A DNA stretch of 64,000 nt from Pachyseris speciosa (Eukaryota > Cnidaria > Anthozoa > Scleractinia > Pachyseridae). The position numbers were made by a program, and so were the translations under genes. This document shows, one piece after another, positions 1 to 12,200 of the stretch (position 1 is the stretch's first letter; every line of letters begins with the position of its first letter). The notes under the pieces are model-generated. The model had not been told where the DNA came from and did not search any database. It was given only the letters and a program-made list of their open reading frames with translations. The stretch lies in NCBI GenBank assembly GCA_016490735.1, contig JAEMWC010000039.1:734001-798000 (forward strand), given 5' to 3'.

Positions 1-654
1 CTGTCGCTTATATAACGAGGCGGGTATATAGGTAGCTTTATTAGCGGTCCGTTTGTGAATTGGGTATGTCTAGTAGTAATTACTTAAATGGCGTTTTCAA
101 TCCTGACGAATTTGTGTAGATTCGGGTAATGCAAAGGCACTAGTCAAGGACTGTATGTGGCTAATGCTGAAGCTTTTCCATTTTCACGAGAAGGGGATAC
201 GAAACGTTTGTCAGTTGTTTGTTGTTTAAGCAGCGTTCCTCGAGTCACGCAAGGCAAGCTGTTTGCAAACTAGCGTTATCTGATCGCAGATTCTTTCGAA
301 ATCTACCCGTATATAATGTGCACCCCATTTTTCAAGCCAATTTTCCAAAAACTAAATAAATAAATAGCGGCATACCTACCTCACTGCGGAGCTTTGTCTC
401 AGGCTAAATGCAAAGATAGCAAATCTCTATACGCAATGATCGTGGTGTGATATGTTCAATCAAGCGTAGCGCGGCGACAAAGAAAATACCGTAATCATCG
501 TCGTGAAATGGATCTCCGACGATTTCATGGTCAAAAGATTTTAAATCTTCGACAGCCTCTGCAAAGTATAGTTCATTTATTTCGTCTTCGTTGTGAGCTG
601 CTGTACTCCGAGCAAAATAATTTTGAACAAACTTCGGCTCACAAATGTGCGTTG
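1..654. other. No recognised gene; unclassified minus-strand ORF
   Basis: No known domain was found here. A 98-codon minus-strand ORF (404-700) runs into the left arm of the palindrome; its product is acidic and mixed but unrecognised, so it may be chance or a repeat remnant. A motif around 259-290 (GCTGTTTGCAAAC followed by GCGTTATCTGAT) recurs at about 1951-1982, on the other side of the palindrome. Confidence 0.3.
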
Positions 655-1756
655 CGTCACCACAGGCGGACCACCCTGTGAGTGTGTTGACATGTGACAA
701 CTACGGAAATACAAAGAAATATATAGCGCTTACGACTAAGACACTGAATAATATAATTTTGAACGCATCTTGATCTGGAAATCTCAATAAAGTGAAATGA
801 AATGTTAATACACTGAGGATTAGTGCTTTTTTGCCTCCCCGGGCCGTTGAAATTGCTCTTTTACTGAATCACTCTCGACCGTTGGGTTTCAATGACATAA
901 AACTCTACAAGGCATGCAAGTAGCCGCCGAAAATCCCCTACTCTTCCACTTCAAACTTGAATTAACGCCAGCCTATTGAAAATCTCACCTAACTGACGAC
1001 GGTTCCATATAGATGTGAAGATACCTTAACTCCTTGCCCGATTTGAGCTTCATCCTTCCAATAATTCCCGAGAAATTCGCTGCTAAAGTCGTAAATTCGG
1101 GTTTCTGGATAGGATCCGTACAAATCTCGAAATCAAAGGAATTCGAGGCATGCGGGTTGTTTTCAAATTGGCCAATCAGAGTTTGGAAGCTAGTAACGGC
1201 TCAAAACCACAACCAACTACAACCGAACTCTGATTGACCAATTTGAAAACAACCCGCATGCCTCGAATTCCTTTGATTTCGAGATTTGTTCGGATCCTAT
1301 CCAGAAGCCCGAATTTTCGGCTTTAGCAGCGAATTTCTCGGGAATTATTGGAAGGATGAAGCTCAAATCGGGCGAGGAGTTAAGGCATCTTCTCATCGAT
1401 TAGGAACCGTCGTCAGTTAGATGAGATTTTCAATAGGTTGGCGTTAATTCAAGTTTGAAGTGGAAGAGTAGGGGATTTTCGGCGGCTACTTGCATGCCTT
1501 GTAGAGTTTTATGTCATTGAAACCCAACGGTCGAGAGTAATTCAGTAAAAGAGCAATTTCAACGGCCCGGGGAGGCAAAAAAGCACTAATCCTCAGTGTA
1601 TTAACACTTCATTTCACTTTATTGAGATTTCCAGACCAAGATCCGTTCAAAATTATATTATTCAGTGTCTTAGTCGTAAGCGCTATATATTTCTTTGTAT
1701 TTCCGTAGTTGTCACATGTCAACACACTCACAGGGTGGTGAGCCTGTGGCGTCACA
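655..1756. repeat. Giant near-perfect palindrome (two ~530-bp arms, ~41-bp loop)
   Basis: Left arm about 655-1183 is the reverse complement of right arm about 1225-1756, with only scattered mismatches over the whole length; the loop is 1184-1224. The similarity stops where the outer ends meet GTCAC-type sequence. No protein of its own is evident. Short ORFs here are mirrored shadows. The structure fits a foldback transposon or MITE with very long inverted repeats, or an inverted duplication; such DNA can form a hairpin or a long dsRNA if transcribed. Confidence 0.88.
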
Positions 1757-2283
1757 CTGTGCAAATAAGCGGGTGTGATGGTGTCGTGGTATGCAAATGT
1801 TTGACGTCTCCTCGCAATTTATCCGGCCGGTTTATCATCCAATTTCCAGGCTCATTTGGTGGAATACGAGAACGCTTCCTTTATGTACGCTAATAGAAGT
1901 TTTAACGTCTGTTTTAAGCTTTAATAAAGACCATTATTAGTATCATATAAAAGCTGTTTGCAAACACGGCGTTATCTGATTGGCGATATTTTTGGGATCT
2001 TCGCTCATTTAGTACAACGCTTAACTGTTGTCTAACATGACGCAGATGTGGGAAAAATCGAAAGTTACGCCAAAAGTCGTCAACCTTGGGAATATTCGCA
2101 AATGTTGTAAGCATAAGCGCAAGCATAGTTAGCTTATGCCAAATGAAAACGCATTATTATGCTTTACTATGCATTAAAATGCTTTAACAAAGGTTGCGTT
2201 AAGCCCGTTTTCACAGTAAAGTAAGCGCTCTTGTGCTTGCGCTTATGGCTTGTGCTTGCGTCGCCAGTGAAAACCACGCTTGA

Positions 2284-2600
2284 CAGGACAAAGATTAGCG
2301 AAAAGTCGCAAGTAATGCGTAAAATCGTCAATCTTGTGATTTTTCACAATTTTCGCAAAAATCGCAGTTTTCACGCAACTGGCTTTCGAATTAGCATTAA
2401 CATGACAAAGAACTGCGAAAAATCGCAAGTAACGCGAAAAATCGTTACCCTTGCTATTTTTCGCAGTTTTCACGCAACTAGCTTTCGACTTATCATTAAC
2501 ATGACAAAGAACTGCGAAAAGTCGCGAGCAACGCGAAAAATCGTCAACCTTGCGATTTTTCGCAACTTTCGCAAGGACACGAAAAATCGCAAATTTCGCA
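2284..2600. repeat. Diverged tandem repeat rich in GCGAAAAATCGC motifs
   Basis: Three imperfect units start with GACAAAGA at about 2287, 2404 and 2505. Each carries variants of CGAAAAATCGCAAGTAACGC, CTTGCGATTTTTCGCA and TTTTCACGCAACTGGCTTTC. The units contain self-complementary motifs, which makes both strands partly open; the two overlapping ORFs of about 130 codons are by-products. A degenerate relative lies at 2040-2110. Confidence 0.6.
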
Positions 2601-2954
2601 GCTGCGTGCAAACCTGGACATAAGTGAGCGGACTGAAAATAGTAGTCTAAAAGCATGCTAGAGTTGGTTATCTTTCGATGTTATGTCGTTTTCAACAACC
2701 ATGTTGGGAGACGATTTTCGAGGTGGCCGTTATCTCGCCCAGCTGCCGCTTATAATAAAACATTTTCGACGCCGTCGTGGACCATATTTGTGGCACTGGT
2801 TAGCTCAAGAGAAATTAACTTGTCTATAATATGTATTTGTCTGCTCTTTTCCTCCCGTGGATCACTTGTTGATGCAGCGTAATCTGATTGAAAGGAAGAA
2901 ATAATAGCCCTGGAGTCCCACGTCATTAACCGATTCACTATTTGAATCAGCTGT

Positions 2955-3032
2955 GTTGCCGTACTGGTAGTATAGTGGTGATCACACCCGACTAGTTTCC
3001 GGAGTACGAGGGTTCAAATCCCGCTCAGGGAA
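2955..3032 (+). repeat. tRNA-like sequence (SINE head type A)
   Basis: Box A-like GGTAGTATAGTGG and box B-like GGGTTCAAATCCC are present, and the central CACCCGACTAGT is shared with three copies near 30 kb. The acceptor stem is poorly paired, so this is a tRNA-derived repeat and not a working tRNA gene. Confidence 0.6.
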
Positions 3033-3249
3033 TAATAATTTTTCTTTCAATTAAGTTGCCGTTAGCTGTCTCCATTAGGCATAAGGCCTAGATTAAACTC
3101 TGTACTTCACGTGAGCCGAACTTAACTTAAATAAATAAACTAAAAAGTCGTAAGAGATGCGTGAAACTTGTTAGTAAAAGATTGAGTTGATAGTTTAAGT
3201 AATAATTATCAAGAAGTGTCAAAATTGTCTAATAACACAGACGTTTCGG

Positions 3250-3788
3250 GTGTATTACCTTTCTTCCGTGTGGAAAACAACCGTTGAAATACGCAATATA
3301 TGTAACTCCGTTGAAAGGAAGCGCGTACGCGTAAAAAGTAGCGTGCAAACAGCTCAAACGTATTTGAAGTTAATGTTAAGGCCATCCGGCTGCACGGTTC
3401 CTAGCTGAAAAATCAGCTTCATTTCTAGCTGCTTGTGGAGGTTGCTGGTTCCTTTACACAAACGCATACCCCGCACCTGGACATCTGTGATACTGTGACT
3501 GGCGGAGTTGAAATGTCGTGCCACAGGAAACTTAAGGGTGTTGTTGCGTATGCTTCGCAAATTTTCACCAGCTCTACTCCTTAGACTTCGCCTAGTTTCA
3601 CCGATGTAAATATGGGAGCATCTGCGGCAGGATATACAGCACATGATTTTCCGACATGCAGGTGAAATGATCGCGGATGGTGAAGGTGCTTTTAGGGCCT
3701 CATATAACGGTGAGAGGAATGATGAACTCGCAGCTTTGACACCGAGGGCGTTGACATGCACGTGACCCAGACTGCTCAGTGGAAGAGT
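3250..3788 (-). mobile_element. Inverted partial copy of a Penelope-like element 3' end (GIY-YIG part)
   Basis: On the minus strand this repeats the end of the element at about 4690-5212: linker HVNALGVK, then ISCRRCSHIYIGETRRSLRS (GIY-YIG endonuclease core) and a C-terminus ending in GLNINFKYV, plus the same 3' untranslated sequence. It is inverted relative to the main copy and meets it head to head at about 3788. The ORF is open for 135 codons but lacks the RT. Inverted partial copies at the 5' end are a known habit of Penelope-like elements. Confidence 0.8.
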
Positions 3789-5212
3789 TGATGACGTCTT
3801 TTCACCATGGACGTCAACTCACTCTACACAGTACTTCCAAACGACTGTGGACTGCAAGCGCTGGCCTACTTCCTAGATAAGCGTGATGTGGCAAGGAACC
3901 TTCAACGTCCATCCTCACAAGATGAGTCGAGCTGGTGCTCACCTTAAATTCATTCTTTTGCAACAACGAATACTATCGTCAACTAGGTAAAGTTGCAATG
4001 GGAAGTGGTATGGGTCCAAACTATGCCTGCTTATTCGTCGGATCAGTGTGGAACAACAAATCCGCGAGCAGTACTCAGGATTCTTACCACAGCTTTACAA
4101 GAGGTATATCGACGACGTTGTTGGGGCAGCGTCATACCGGAGGAAGGTACTCGAAGACTATATTGTCTTCGTTTCTAACTTCCACCCAGCACTTCAATTC
4201 ATATCATTTATTACCAAAACGGAACTACCATTTCTGGATATCAACCTGCGCATTTCTGAAGATAGAATTCAAACCTCTGTCTTCTACAAGGAAACGGATA
4301 CTCAAAACTACCTCCATTTCTCTTTTCATCCTGACCACAGCAAGCGTGCTATCATGCGATCATGACTTCCTGATCAAATTTATGGAGATGATAACATGCT
4401 TTACACAGCGTGGCAATCCGGTTACTTCGCTTGAACAGGATCTACGTAGGGTAACAACCACGGGCCGTCCTGATGCTCTAACCGGGTTGGAACGGAGAGA
4501 TACAACCGTCGATAGAGTGCCTCTCGTCATCACATACCACCCGTTTCACAACCACATCAAACGGCATCTACTTCAGAATTTTCGCATTTTATCAACAGAT
4601 CAGCAAACGCGAGACATCTTCCCACAACCACCATTTGTGGCATACAAACGTAACCTCAGCCTAAGAGACATTCTGGTACACTCCACCGACAACTCTTCCA
4701 CTGAGCATCCTGGGTGACGTGCATGCCAACGCCCTCGGTGTTAAACCTGCGAGTTCATCAATCCTCTCACCGTTATACGAGGCCCTAAAAGCACCTTCAT
4801 CATCCGCGATCATTTCACCTGCATGTCGGAATTTCTTGTGTACTGTTTATCCTGCCGCAGGTGCTCCCATACCTACATCGGTGAAACTAGGCGAAGTCTC
4901 AGGAGTAGAGTTGGTGAGCATTTGCGAAGCATACGCAACAACACCCCTGGGTTTCCTGTGGCACGACATTTCAATTCCGCTGGTCACAGTATCACAGATG
5001 TCCAGGTGCGGGGTATGCGTCCGTGTAAAGGAAGCAACATCCTCCGCAAGCAGCTGGTAATGAAGCTGATTTTTCAGCTAGGAACCGTGCAGCCGGATGG
5101 CCTTAACATTAACTTCAAATACGTTTGAACTGTGCGCGCGCTCTTCCTTTCAACTTAGTTACATATATTGCGTATTTCAACGGTTGTTTTCCCCACTTAA
5201 GAAGGGTAATAC
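3789..5212 (+). pseudogene. Penelope-like element: RT fragment plus GIY-YIG endonuclease
   Basis: Pieces in several frames give DVNSLYTVLPNDCG (RT motif), VAMGSGMGPNYACLFVG, KRYIDDVV (catalytic YIDD), TELPFLDINL and SVFYKETDTQNYLHF. A linker (3935-4717 frame) follows, then at 4823-5128 YCLSCRRCSHTYIGETRRSLRS with the GIY-YIG endonuclease core, ending NINFKYV. RT followed by GIY-YIG defines Penelope-like retroelements, which copy RNA into DNA at nicked targets. The 5' part of the RT is missing, and frame changes occur near 4360 and 4720-4820, so the copy is dead. Confidence 0.85.
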
Positions 5213-5644
5213 ACTCGAACTTAACTTAGCCCATTAAGTTCATGTGAAGTACAGCGTTTGACCCAATTAAGTTCGAATGATTTTATTTGGACCGGCTGAG
5301 GTGTTCTTCACGGCTGACCAGGCGTGAATAACGCCTGAAGATAAACTTTTCAAACACCGACATAAGCCGAACAAAACATGTATAATTCAGCCTCGATCCC
5401 AGTTTATTTTCGCGATCTAGTTAAGTTCGGATGAATTGAGTTCGACGTTTGACTCAATAGGCGAACTTAACTAATTTTGGTTGACCTAAACTGTAATTAA
5501 GTGCGGCTCGTGTGAAGTACGGCGTTTAACGCTGGCCTTAAAGTGCTGGAAATCTAATATTTGATAATGAATATTCTGAAAGTCTTCCAAATACTCATTA
5601 CTTTCACTTTGTCTCATTGATTTAGGAGTTTGTTGTAAATACAG

Positions 5645-5764
5645 AGAGGAATATTACTGTTTCTCAAAGGCTAAACCCGCCGATCACAGCGCGTTACATT
5701 CGTTTCCGACCAACAGCTTGGTATAAGCAGCTATCAATGAAAGTGGAGCTCTTTGGATGCAAAG
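5645..5764 (+). CDS. RTK exon a: C-terminal part of an F5/8 type C (discoidin) domain
   Basis: A 120-bp exon between a pyrimidine-rich acceptor ending in ACAG and a donor AAAG|GTACAG, entering and leaving in phase 1. It encodes about 39 residues containing [16 protein letters not shown] and ending in KVELFGC, the hallmark last strands and terminal cysteine of F5/8C domains, which bind carbohydrates, lipids or matrix proteins on the cell surface. The N-terminal two thirds of the domain are not visible just upstream; a Penelope-like element occupies 3.2-5.2 kb, so the missing exons lie further 5'. Assignment to the receptor gene is inferred from strand and from the ectodomain exons that follow. 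Confidence 0.7.
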
Positions 5765-8700
5765 GTACAGAAGGTTTTTGTTGTTTATCCATCGCTTGTG
5801 TGACACTTATCGTATTACAAGTAAGCGGTATTCTGTCTATTTTGTTCAATTAACCGTCTGGCGCTGAATGAAAGGAACGCTATTCCTTTCATTCCAACAG
5901 CACAATCTACCCCAAAAGAGCACGATTATCGTCTAGTGCTAGTTTTCTCATTCTGGAATTAAGAATCCCAAAAGAACGCATACATAATTTAATAGAGTTG
6001 TAGTAACATACATTTACTGTATGTATGAGAATTATGTTTGGAGCTTATGTCATATTAATTTATTCTTATCAGTGTTCTTTCTTGGGAGGTTACACGGGTA
6101 TGGAAGCTCCAAGCAAGCGTCATACTTAGCGAAAGATACAGTCAAGCAACAAGCAGCAAGTAGATAGTAGAATCAAAGATGCGAAAAACGAAAAGACTAC
6201 TTATTGTTATCTTGGTGTTACCACCTTACATATCTTTAACGACCGTTAGAAGACCATTGAGAACATCACGTAAACTCAAAGGTGACCAAATTCAATGGCC
6301 ACTGTTGCTATTGCTGTTACTGCTGTTGTTGTTGTTGTGCTGCTATGCAAAGGCAGTTTCGGTAAAAGGCAAAAAATCGCACTGTTTGTAAGTTCACATT
6401 CTTGACACCAAATAAACTGGTTTACGCAAACGTTTAGGAAGAGCTCAATGATATATATGAGAATAAGTACATTTTCCATAAGTTAGATAAATGCACTTTA
6501 CATCATCTCTTTTCAAAAAGTTGATAGCTTCTGTTCAGCTGAAAGTTACTCCAGAAACGCTATAAGAGAATTTGCTGAAAATCAGTACCTTAAAAGACAC
6601 TTATCTGAGCTTCATGTACCACAAAAGTATTCGATAAAGAAATCTCCAGATTTTAAATTAATCGACTGCAGGTAAAACCAGCTACGTTGCCAACTCACTT
6701 TATCTGAAACGATATACATTTCTAGCAAAGGTCTAGCAAGCGATCTCTTTGCAGATTTTTCATGATCAGTGTGTTGTGTTTCGTGTTCAAACCTACTGTA
6801 GCGAAGCTTCTCTAAGCTTCTTTTAATTACTGTTTTTTCAGGGAACAAAAGACTCCACCACTGGCTTCTAGATAATGCTGATTTGGTCGGATGCCTTAAC
6901 CACTAGGCCACTGAACCAACCACACTGGGAACACATATTGTTACTGTACAATACATACACAGTGTCGCCTTCTAATGGTAAGGTCCGAGGAGACAATTTC
7001 ACACATTTTCTGCAATCAGGATCACGTCACTACTCCCCGGTCGATCGGCGATGCACGGCCAAATCCCCCTGGAAATTAATTAAGCACAGTAAGGTAGGGA
7101 GGGGATATATCAGCAACTGACTGCCTTAATTACTTAGGATCACCAGCCTGAAAAAGACAGGAAGACAGGACAAAATTTTCAGGATCAACTATATTTCGAC
7201 CGACCTGTCGGTCTTCTTCAGGGCGAAGAAGAAGTAGTTGGTCGAAATATAGTTGATCCTGAAAATTGTGTCCTGTCTTCATTTGTGTTTGATATATTGT
7301 TTCATAAAGAAAACATCTTACACACATTGGATGCTTGTAACGGACTTATTAGGACGGTTTAGGATTCAAGATGTGGTCAGAGAAACCGAAATGACTCATC
7401 GAAGCATCTTTTGCAGAAAAAAAATGAGACACAAACGAAGGTAACTTTGAAAACATCTTTCCAACATAGCTGTTACCTTTTCGCGACACGTGAAAGCGGC
7501 GGAGCTTCTGTGCAGTGAGTGGTGCGTGCTGGACACTCGAACGTAAGCTGGCAAAAACGAAATAACACAGGCCATTGCTAAACTCGCTGCCAAGACAAGA
7601 CAACTTTATTATATTTTTTTTTCCAAAGAGTACATTGATAAAAGACCTGGCACCGCAGGTAGCGAAAGCTAATCGAGGCGGGCCTCGAGAAAGAAAACTA
7701 AATGAAATCAAAATCAGGTAGCCTTAGTTCAAGAGAAAAAGGAACGTATTAAAGAAGAAGCTGAAAAAAAAAACGTAAGGGCCTTACGGCCTGAGTAATC
7801 ATCATCATCATCATCATCTTAAACTTTATTTAAACACAGTATCAATTCATTTCAAGAATTAAAATATGCTCTTTCATCGAGCCGTATATTTACAATTAAA
7901 CCCTATAGTAAAAGTTGCACTATGTAAAATAATAAAAATAAATCTAGAATGTGGAGCGATCACTTTGGGTACATCAGATTGTTGTTTGACTTTTAGCTTG
8001 AGTGGGAAGGCTGTTCCAGAGTTTTGCACCACGGTAGTGAAAACTACGTTTCCCTGCTTCAGAAAAGGGCCTGGGAATGAACAAATTGTGAGACGAACCC
8101 CCTTAATAAACAACAAAGTTGTATACAATACGTAGGAAGAAAAAGCTCGTATCAACAAATGCCTTCATTTTCTCTATGTGTAGGTATTCTGGTGGTGTAG
8201 AATTCACTGGCGGATGGTGCCTTGGTAGCAAGGCCGCGTTTTTCCATGGACCTAAATCCAACGCTACCCTACCAAATGTAAATATCACAGACTGCGACTT
8301 TACCATATTCTGGATAAAGTACAATGGCCACGAGGGACCAAAAATAGCAGTCTGGTCAGTCGGTGGGAAACGTACTTACTTTGCAATCGGGGCAAACAGT
8401 ATTGAAGTATGTTTGTGGCATACCATATACACATCGAAAGGGGTAAACGTTACAGACGGATATTGGAATCACGTCACCTTAACCTGTGAGCAGTCCAAGA
8501 TAAAGATGTTTATCAACGGCACAGAAAGAGAATTAAAGCAAGAATGGGACCAAACGGCTTCTATAGACTCAGATAGTTACGGGTCCTCCTGCACAGTTGG
8601 AAACGATTTCAAACTGCTATCAAAAGGCCAAAGGTCTGAAGGATATGTTATGGATCTTTATGTAGCTCAATGGGCGTTATCTAGAAATCAGATTTCGAGC

Positions 8701-9195
8701 TTGTCCAAAGGTAACCTTAAAACGACTACATCTTGTTTACACCTCCATATCTTTTGAAAAAAAATAGAAAATCCAATGTTTTTACTATTTTAGTGAGAGG
8801 CTGTCCGAACCCGGTTAGGGAAATACGTTAAAGACCATTCCTTCGAAAACTCTCCTCTAATGAGCCATCAGAATGTTCATGGGGAGCAGGGATGGCGTAG
8901 TGGTGAGAGCACTCGCCTCCCACCAATGTGGTACCGGGTTCGATTCCCGGTGACGCCATAAGTGGGCTGAGTTTGTATTGGTTCTCGACCCTGTTCCGAT
9001 GGTTTTTCTCCTGGTACTCCGGTTTCCTTCCTCAGCAAAAACCAGCATACGGCTTATTCGAGCTGGCTGTAGGCTGTGCTCCAAGGTCATACATGGACCG
9101 TATAGCGGCTGCCAGAGGCGCCTTGTATATGCTTTCGGTTCGACCTTGTTGAGCTGCGTCCTTGCTGTACTTTGCTAGGACGATTAGCTCAGACA

Positions 9196-9231
<36 letters not shown>

Positions 9232-12200
9232 GTTACTATTATTATTATTGTTGTTGTTATGTTATTAATGGCCCGTAGGTAATTAGGAATTGGAAGATAT
9301 TACCAGCGTCATCGTTACCAGCCTCCACTACCACTACCATTATTAACTACTGAATTATCAGCAATGCCGCTATCTTTAGCTAGGAGCTTAATGTTTGTTG
9401 CTGTTGTGATATTATTGCTTTCGGTGGGTCCTTCGAAAATACCAGGAAAAATTATTCGACTTACATAATTGGTGTGCTATCATCATTATCATGCATCTCC
9501 ACCACAACCGCAGCCACCACCATCATCGTCATAATCATTATTACCTATTTTTCATCTGCACCAATCATCCATAATTTTCATTAGTTCATGTATATATCGA
9601 GAAAACCGCTTTAATCATCATCATCATCATCATCATCATCATAATCACCATCATCAGTATCATCCATAGTTACAAGCAAGTACTCACAATGTCCATGCGC
9701 CACTAGAAGAGATCAGAAAAAAATACGGCCTGAGAATTCCCTAACATGGAATAGAGATTATTCGATTGTCCAAACCCTCAATTAAAGCAAAGTGAAGTCA
9801 AACCGAAATATATGGATTCATTCCTAGAAAATTCTTGCGCACCAGATCGAACGCGTAGCGTGTTCTATGAACCAAAGTAAAGCTCGCTAAACCAATCAAA
9901 TTGCGCGCCATTTGCAGTAATTTAGCTTTCGGCACTCTGTTCACACGTAGTCATCAGGGGTACACAGCGCTAAGTTACGGTAGACTGTATCTGTTCGTTG
10001 GTGGGTAGTTATCCTTACGCTTTCGGCGTCGCATTTTCGTAACTGAAACATTGGAAAATCATCAGGCCCCTGAGGTTTTCAGAAAGGTCGTAATTCCTGT
10101 TTTTGGCGGTCAAAAACGTTAGCTAAAGTTTCGGGAAAAAAGGTGCCCTGGAAAGTTCTTTGGAAGTTCATTTCACCCAGTATTTTCTCAAAGGAAGGTT
10201 TTGTTACGTAATTAAGATCAGGTCTCTGAGAAAGTGAAGCAAAGTTGGAAATGAAAAATTTTAACCCCCCCCCCCTTCATTTTTTTGTGTAGAGGTAGGT
10301 AGTATGGGGGATGAACGAAAATGGGCATATAAGGGTCACCTGATGTATCGTTGTCATGGTAACCACAATTGATCATACCCGCCTCCAATCCATGTTTTCA
10401 ACATAAATTTTACTCTGAAATGGCCAACAAATATGAGTCAGTTTCTAAAGTGAATGTGAGCTAATTCAAAGGGCATTCCATCAGGTGGTAGGGCTATTTC
10501 CCGACTTTCAAAAAAAATGCTGTTATAGTATTTTGACTTGAAACAACTAGAAAATAGTGGCTTTACTATGTTGCCTGTCGGCCATTTTGACAAACATCAA
10601 AAAGAAGCTCGATCAATTCCGCAATTTCTCCAAAAGTACTCTCTTCCCAGACACCAAATTCGCAGCAGAGCTTAAACAGAAACTAGAGTTTCTAAATGTT
10701 AGAAAATCTATTTGGGGAAAATTATATTTTGGCCATGGGTGATAAATACATTTGAAAACACCTCAAATTTGGCCATTTTCAAACTGAATTGGTTTGCTCT
10801 AAAAATGGATTAGAGTAAGCGTTTAAGCTCTAAACATGTTTAATTTTCTGTCATCTTGTCTGTGAAATGAACGTGATAAGTGATGTTTTAGACCATAACG
10901 ATTGATTGAAACAAAGTTACAGAGAGCCTACCTCGCACGTTTTGGCAACTTTTAGTGCGACGGCTTCGTGTTTGCTCGCTTCATTTTCTTCGCCAGTTCG
11001 AGCACATATTCTTATGGTCAGGTCAAAACTTATAGCCTCTTCCATCTAAAATAAATTTAGGGATGTTTTGGGCCACACTGAGACGCTCGTGTATTTACAA
11101 GCATCTAGCTTCTTGTAGAATACAGTCGACAAGGTTGAAACATTGCCATGATGTTGTGGTTTCTGCCGTAAGAAAGTCGATCCAAGGAGTTACACAAATG
11201 CTTCGCCATGCTTAGTAAACGTAGGCCTGTACGATAAGGAATAGAGTATTTGGCTAAAAGCGGCCGGTACAAACCTTTCGTTCGTTTAGAAGCGAAGAAG
11301 TGTTTCTCGAATCAACATGTGTGACAAGGAACCGGAAATGACAAGGGGCAGACTTCTGACCAGATGTCTCATTATTTGTTTATTGGTACATTTTTGTGGC
11401 TACAATTTGTACGTTTTTTCGTGCTTTGCTGTTTTCTTAATAACTTGCAATAAATGTTTAAGAGCATATACCTCCACAAGGCATGACTAATTGGGAAAGG
11501 AAGAATTCGGCGAGGTTTTACCGTAAATGCTCTTTTTTAAGAGAAGAGGTGACCTGTATCTGTTACTAAAACAAATCATCGTTCTGCAACGCAAGGAGCT
11601 TAAACCTTTCAATTTTTACTTTTTGCAGAGGGCAGAGGTATATTTTTCCTGACCGGAAGTATATTTGAGCACTGAAGCTAATGTGCATATCGTAGTCGTC
11701 CCAAGAAAATAAACTGACAACAAATGAATGAAAAGCCGTTCGTTTAAAAATTTCACGTGGGGTGGGGGGTGTGGGGTGATTGCACAGGAAGCGTTATAAC
11801 GTTATAATGCGGCAGAGAAATTACCATGCATGTGGAGACCCACGGAATAGGTAAAAACCGCGAGAAGATCAAATGCGGTTCGCAGATCTGAAGTAAAATC
11901 TTAGTGAGGATACCGGAAAGAAAATCAGTGGTGAGGATGTATTCAGGGTGATGAAACGAGCTCGTGGCCGGGATGGCAAAGGATTATTTGCCCGTGCCGA
12001 TTTCTTAACGCCACAACAGAATAGAAAATATGTTTAGAGCTTAAACGCCCACCCTAATCATTTTTAAGAGCAAACCAATCCAGTCTGAAAATGGCCAGAT
12101 TAGGAATTTATTCAAATTTCCATCAAATGTGTTTATCGCCCATGGCCAAAATATAATTTTCCCCACATAAGTTTTCTAATATGTAGAAACTCTATGATCT

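Larger units (their letters stand above)
3086..5544. mobile_element. Possible TIR DNA transposon boundaries around a Penelope-like element
   Basis: The left end (about 3086-3135, AGGCC...TTAAACTCTGTACTTCAC then GTGAGCCGAACTTAA) is the imperfect reverse complement of the right end (about 5490-5544). Several AACTTAACT / TTAAGTTCG motifs occur just inside both ends, mainly at 5212-5300 and 5415-5480, like sub-terminal repeats of a TIR transposon. The Penelope-like element sits between the ends. No transposase is seen, so the outer element would be non-autonomous. Confidence 0.5.

Noticed and set aside
1034..1237. 67-codon ORF across the centre of the palindrome
   Set aside because: Its sequence is mirrored by the opposite arm; no family similarity.
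2231..2656. Overlapping 130-137-codon ORFs on both strands
   Set aside because: Both are products of the self-complementary GCGAAAAATCGC repeat.
6179..6391. Possible signal-peptide exon ([14 protein letters not shown], then a leucine run) for the receptor
   Set aside because: It lies downstream of the discoidin exon and the leucine run comes from a simple repeat, so it cannot be the N-terminus of the gene.
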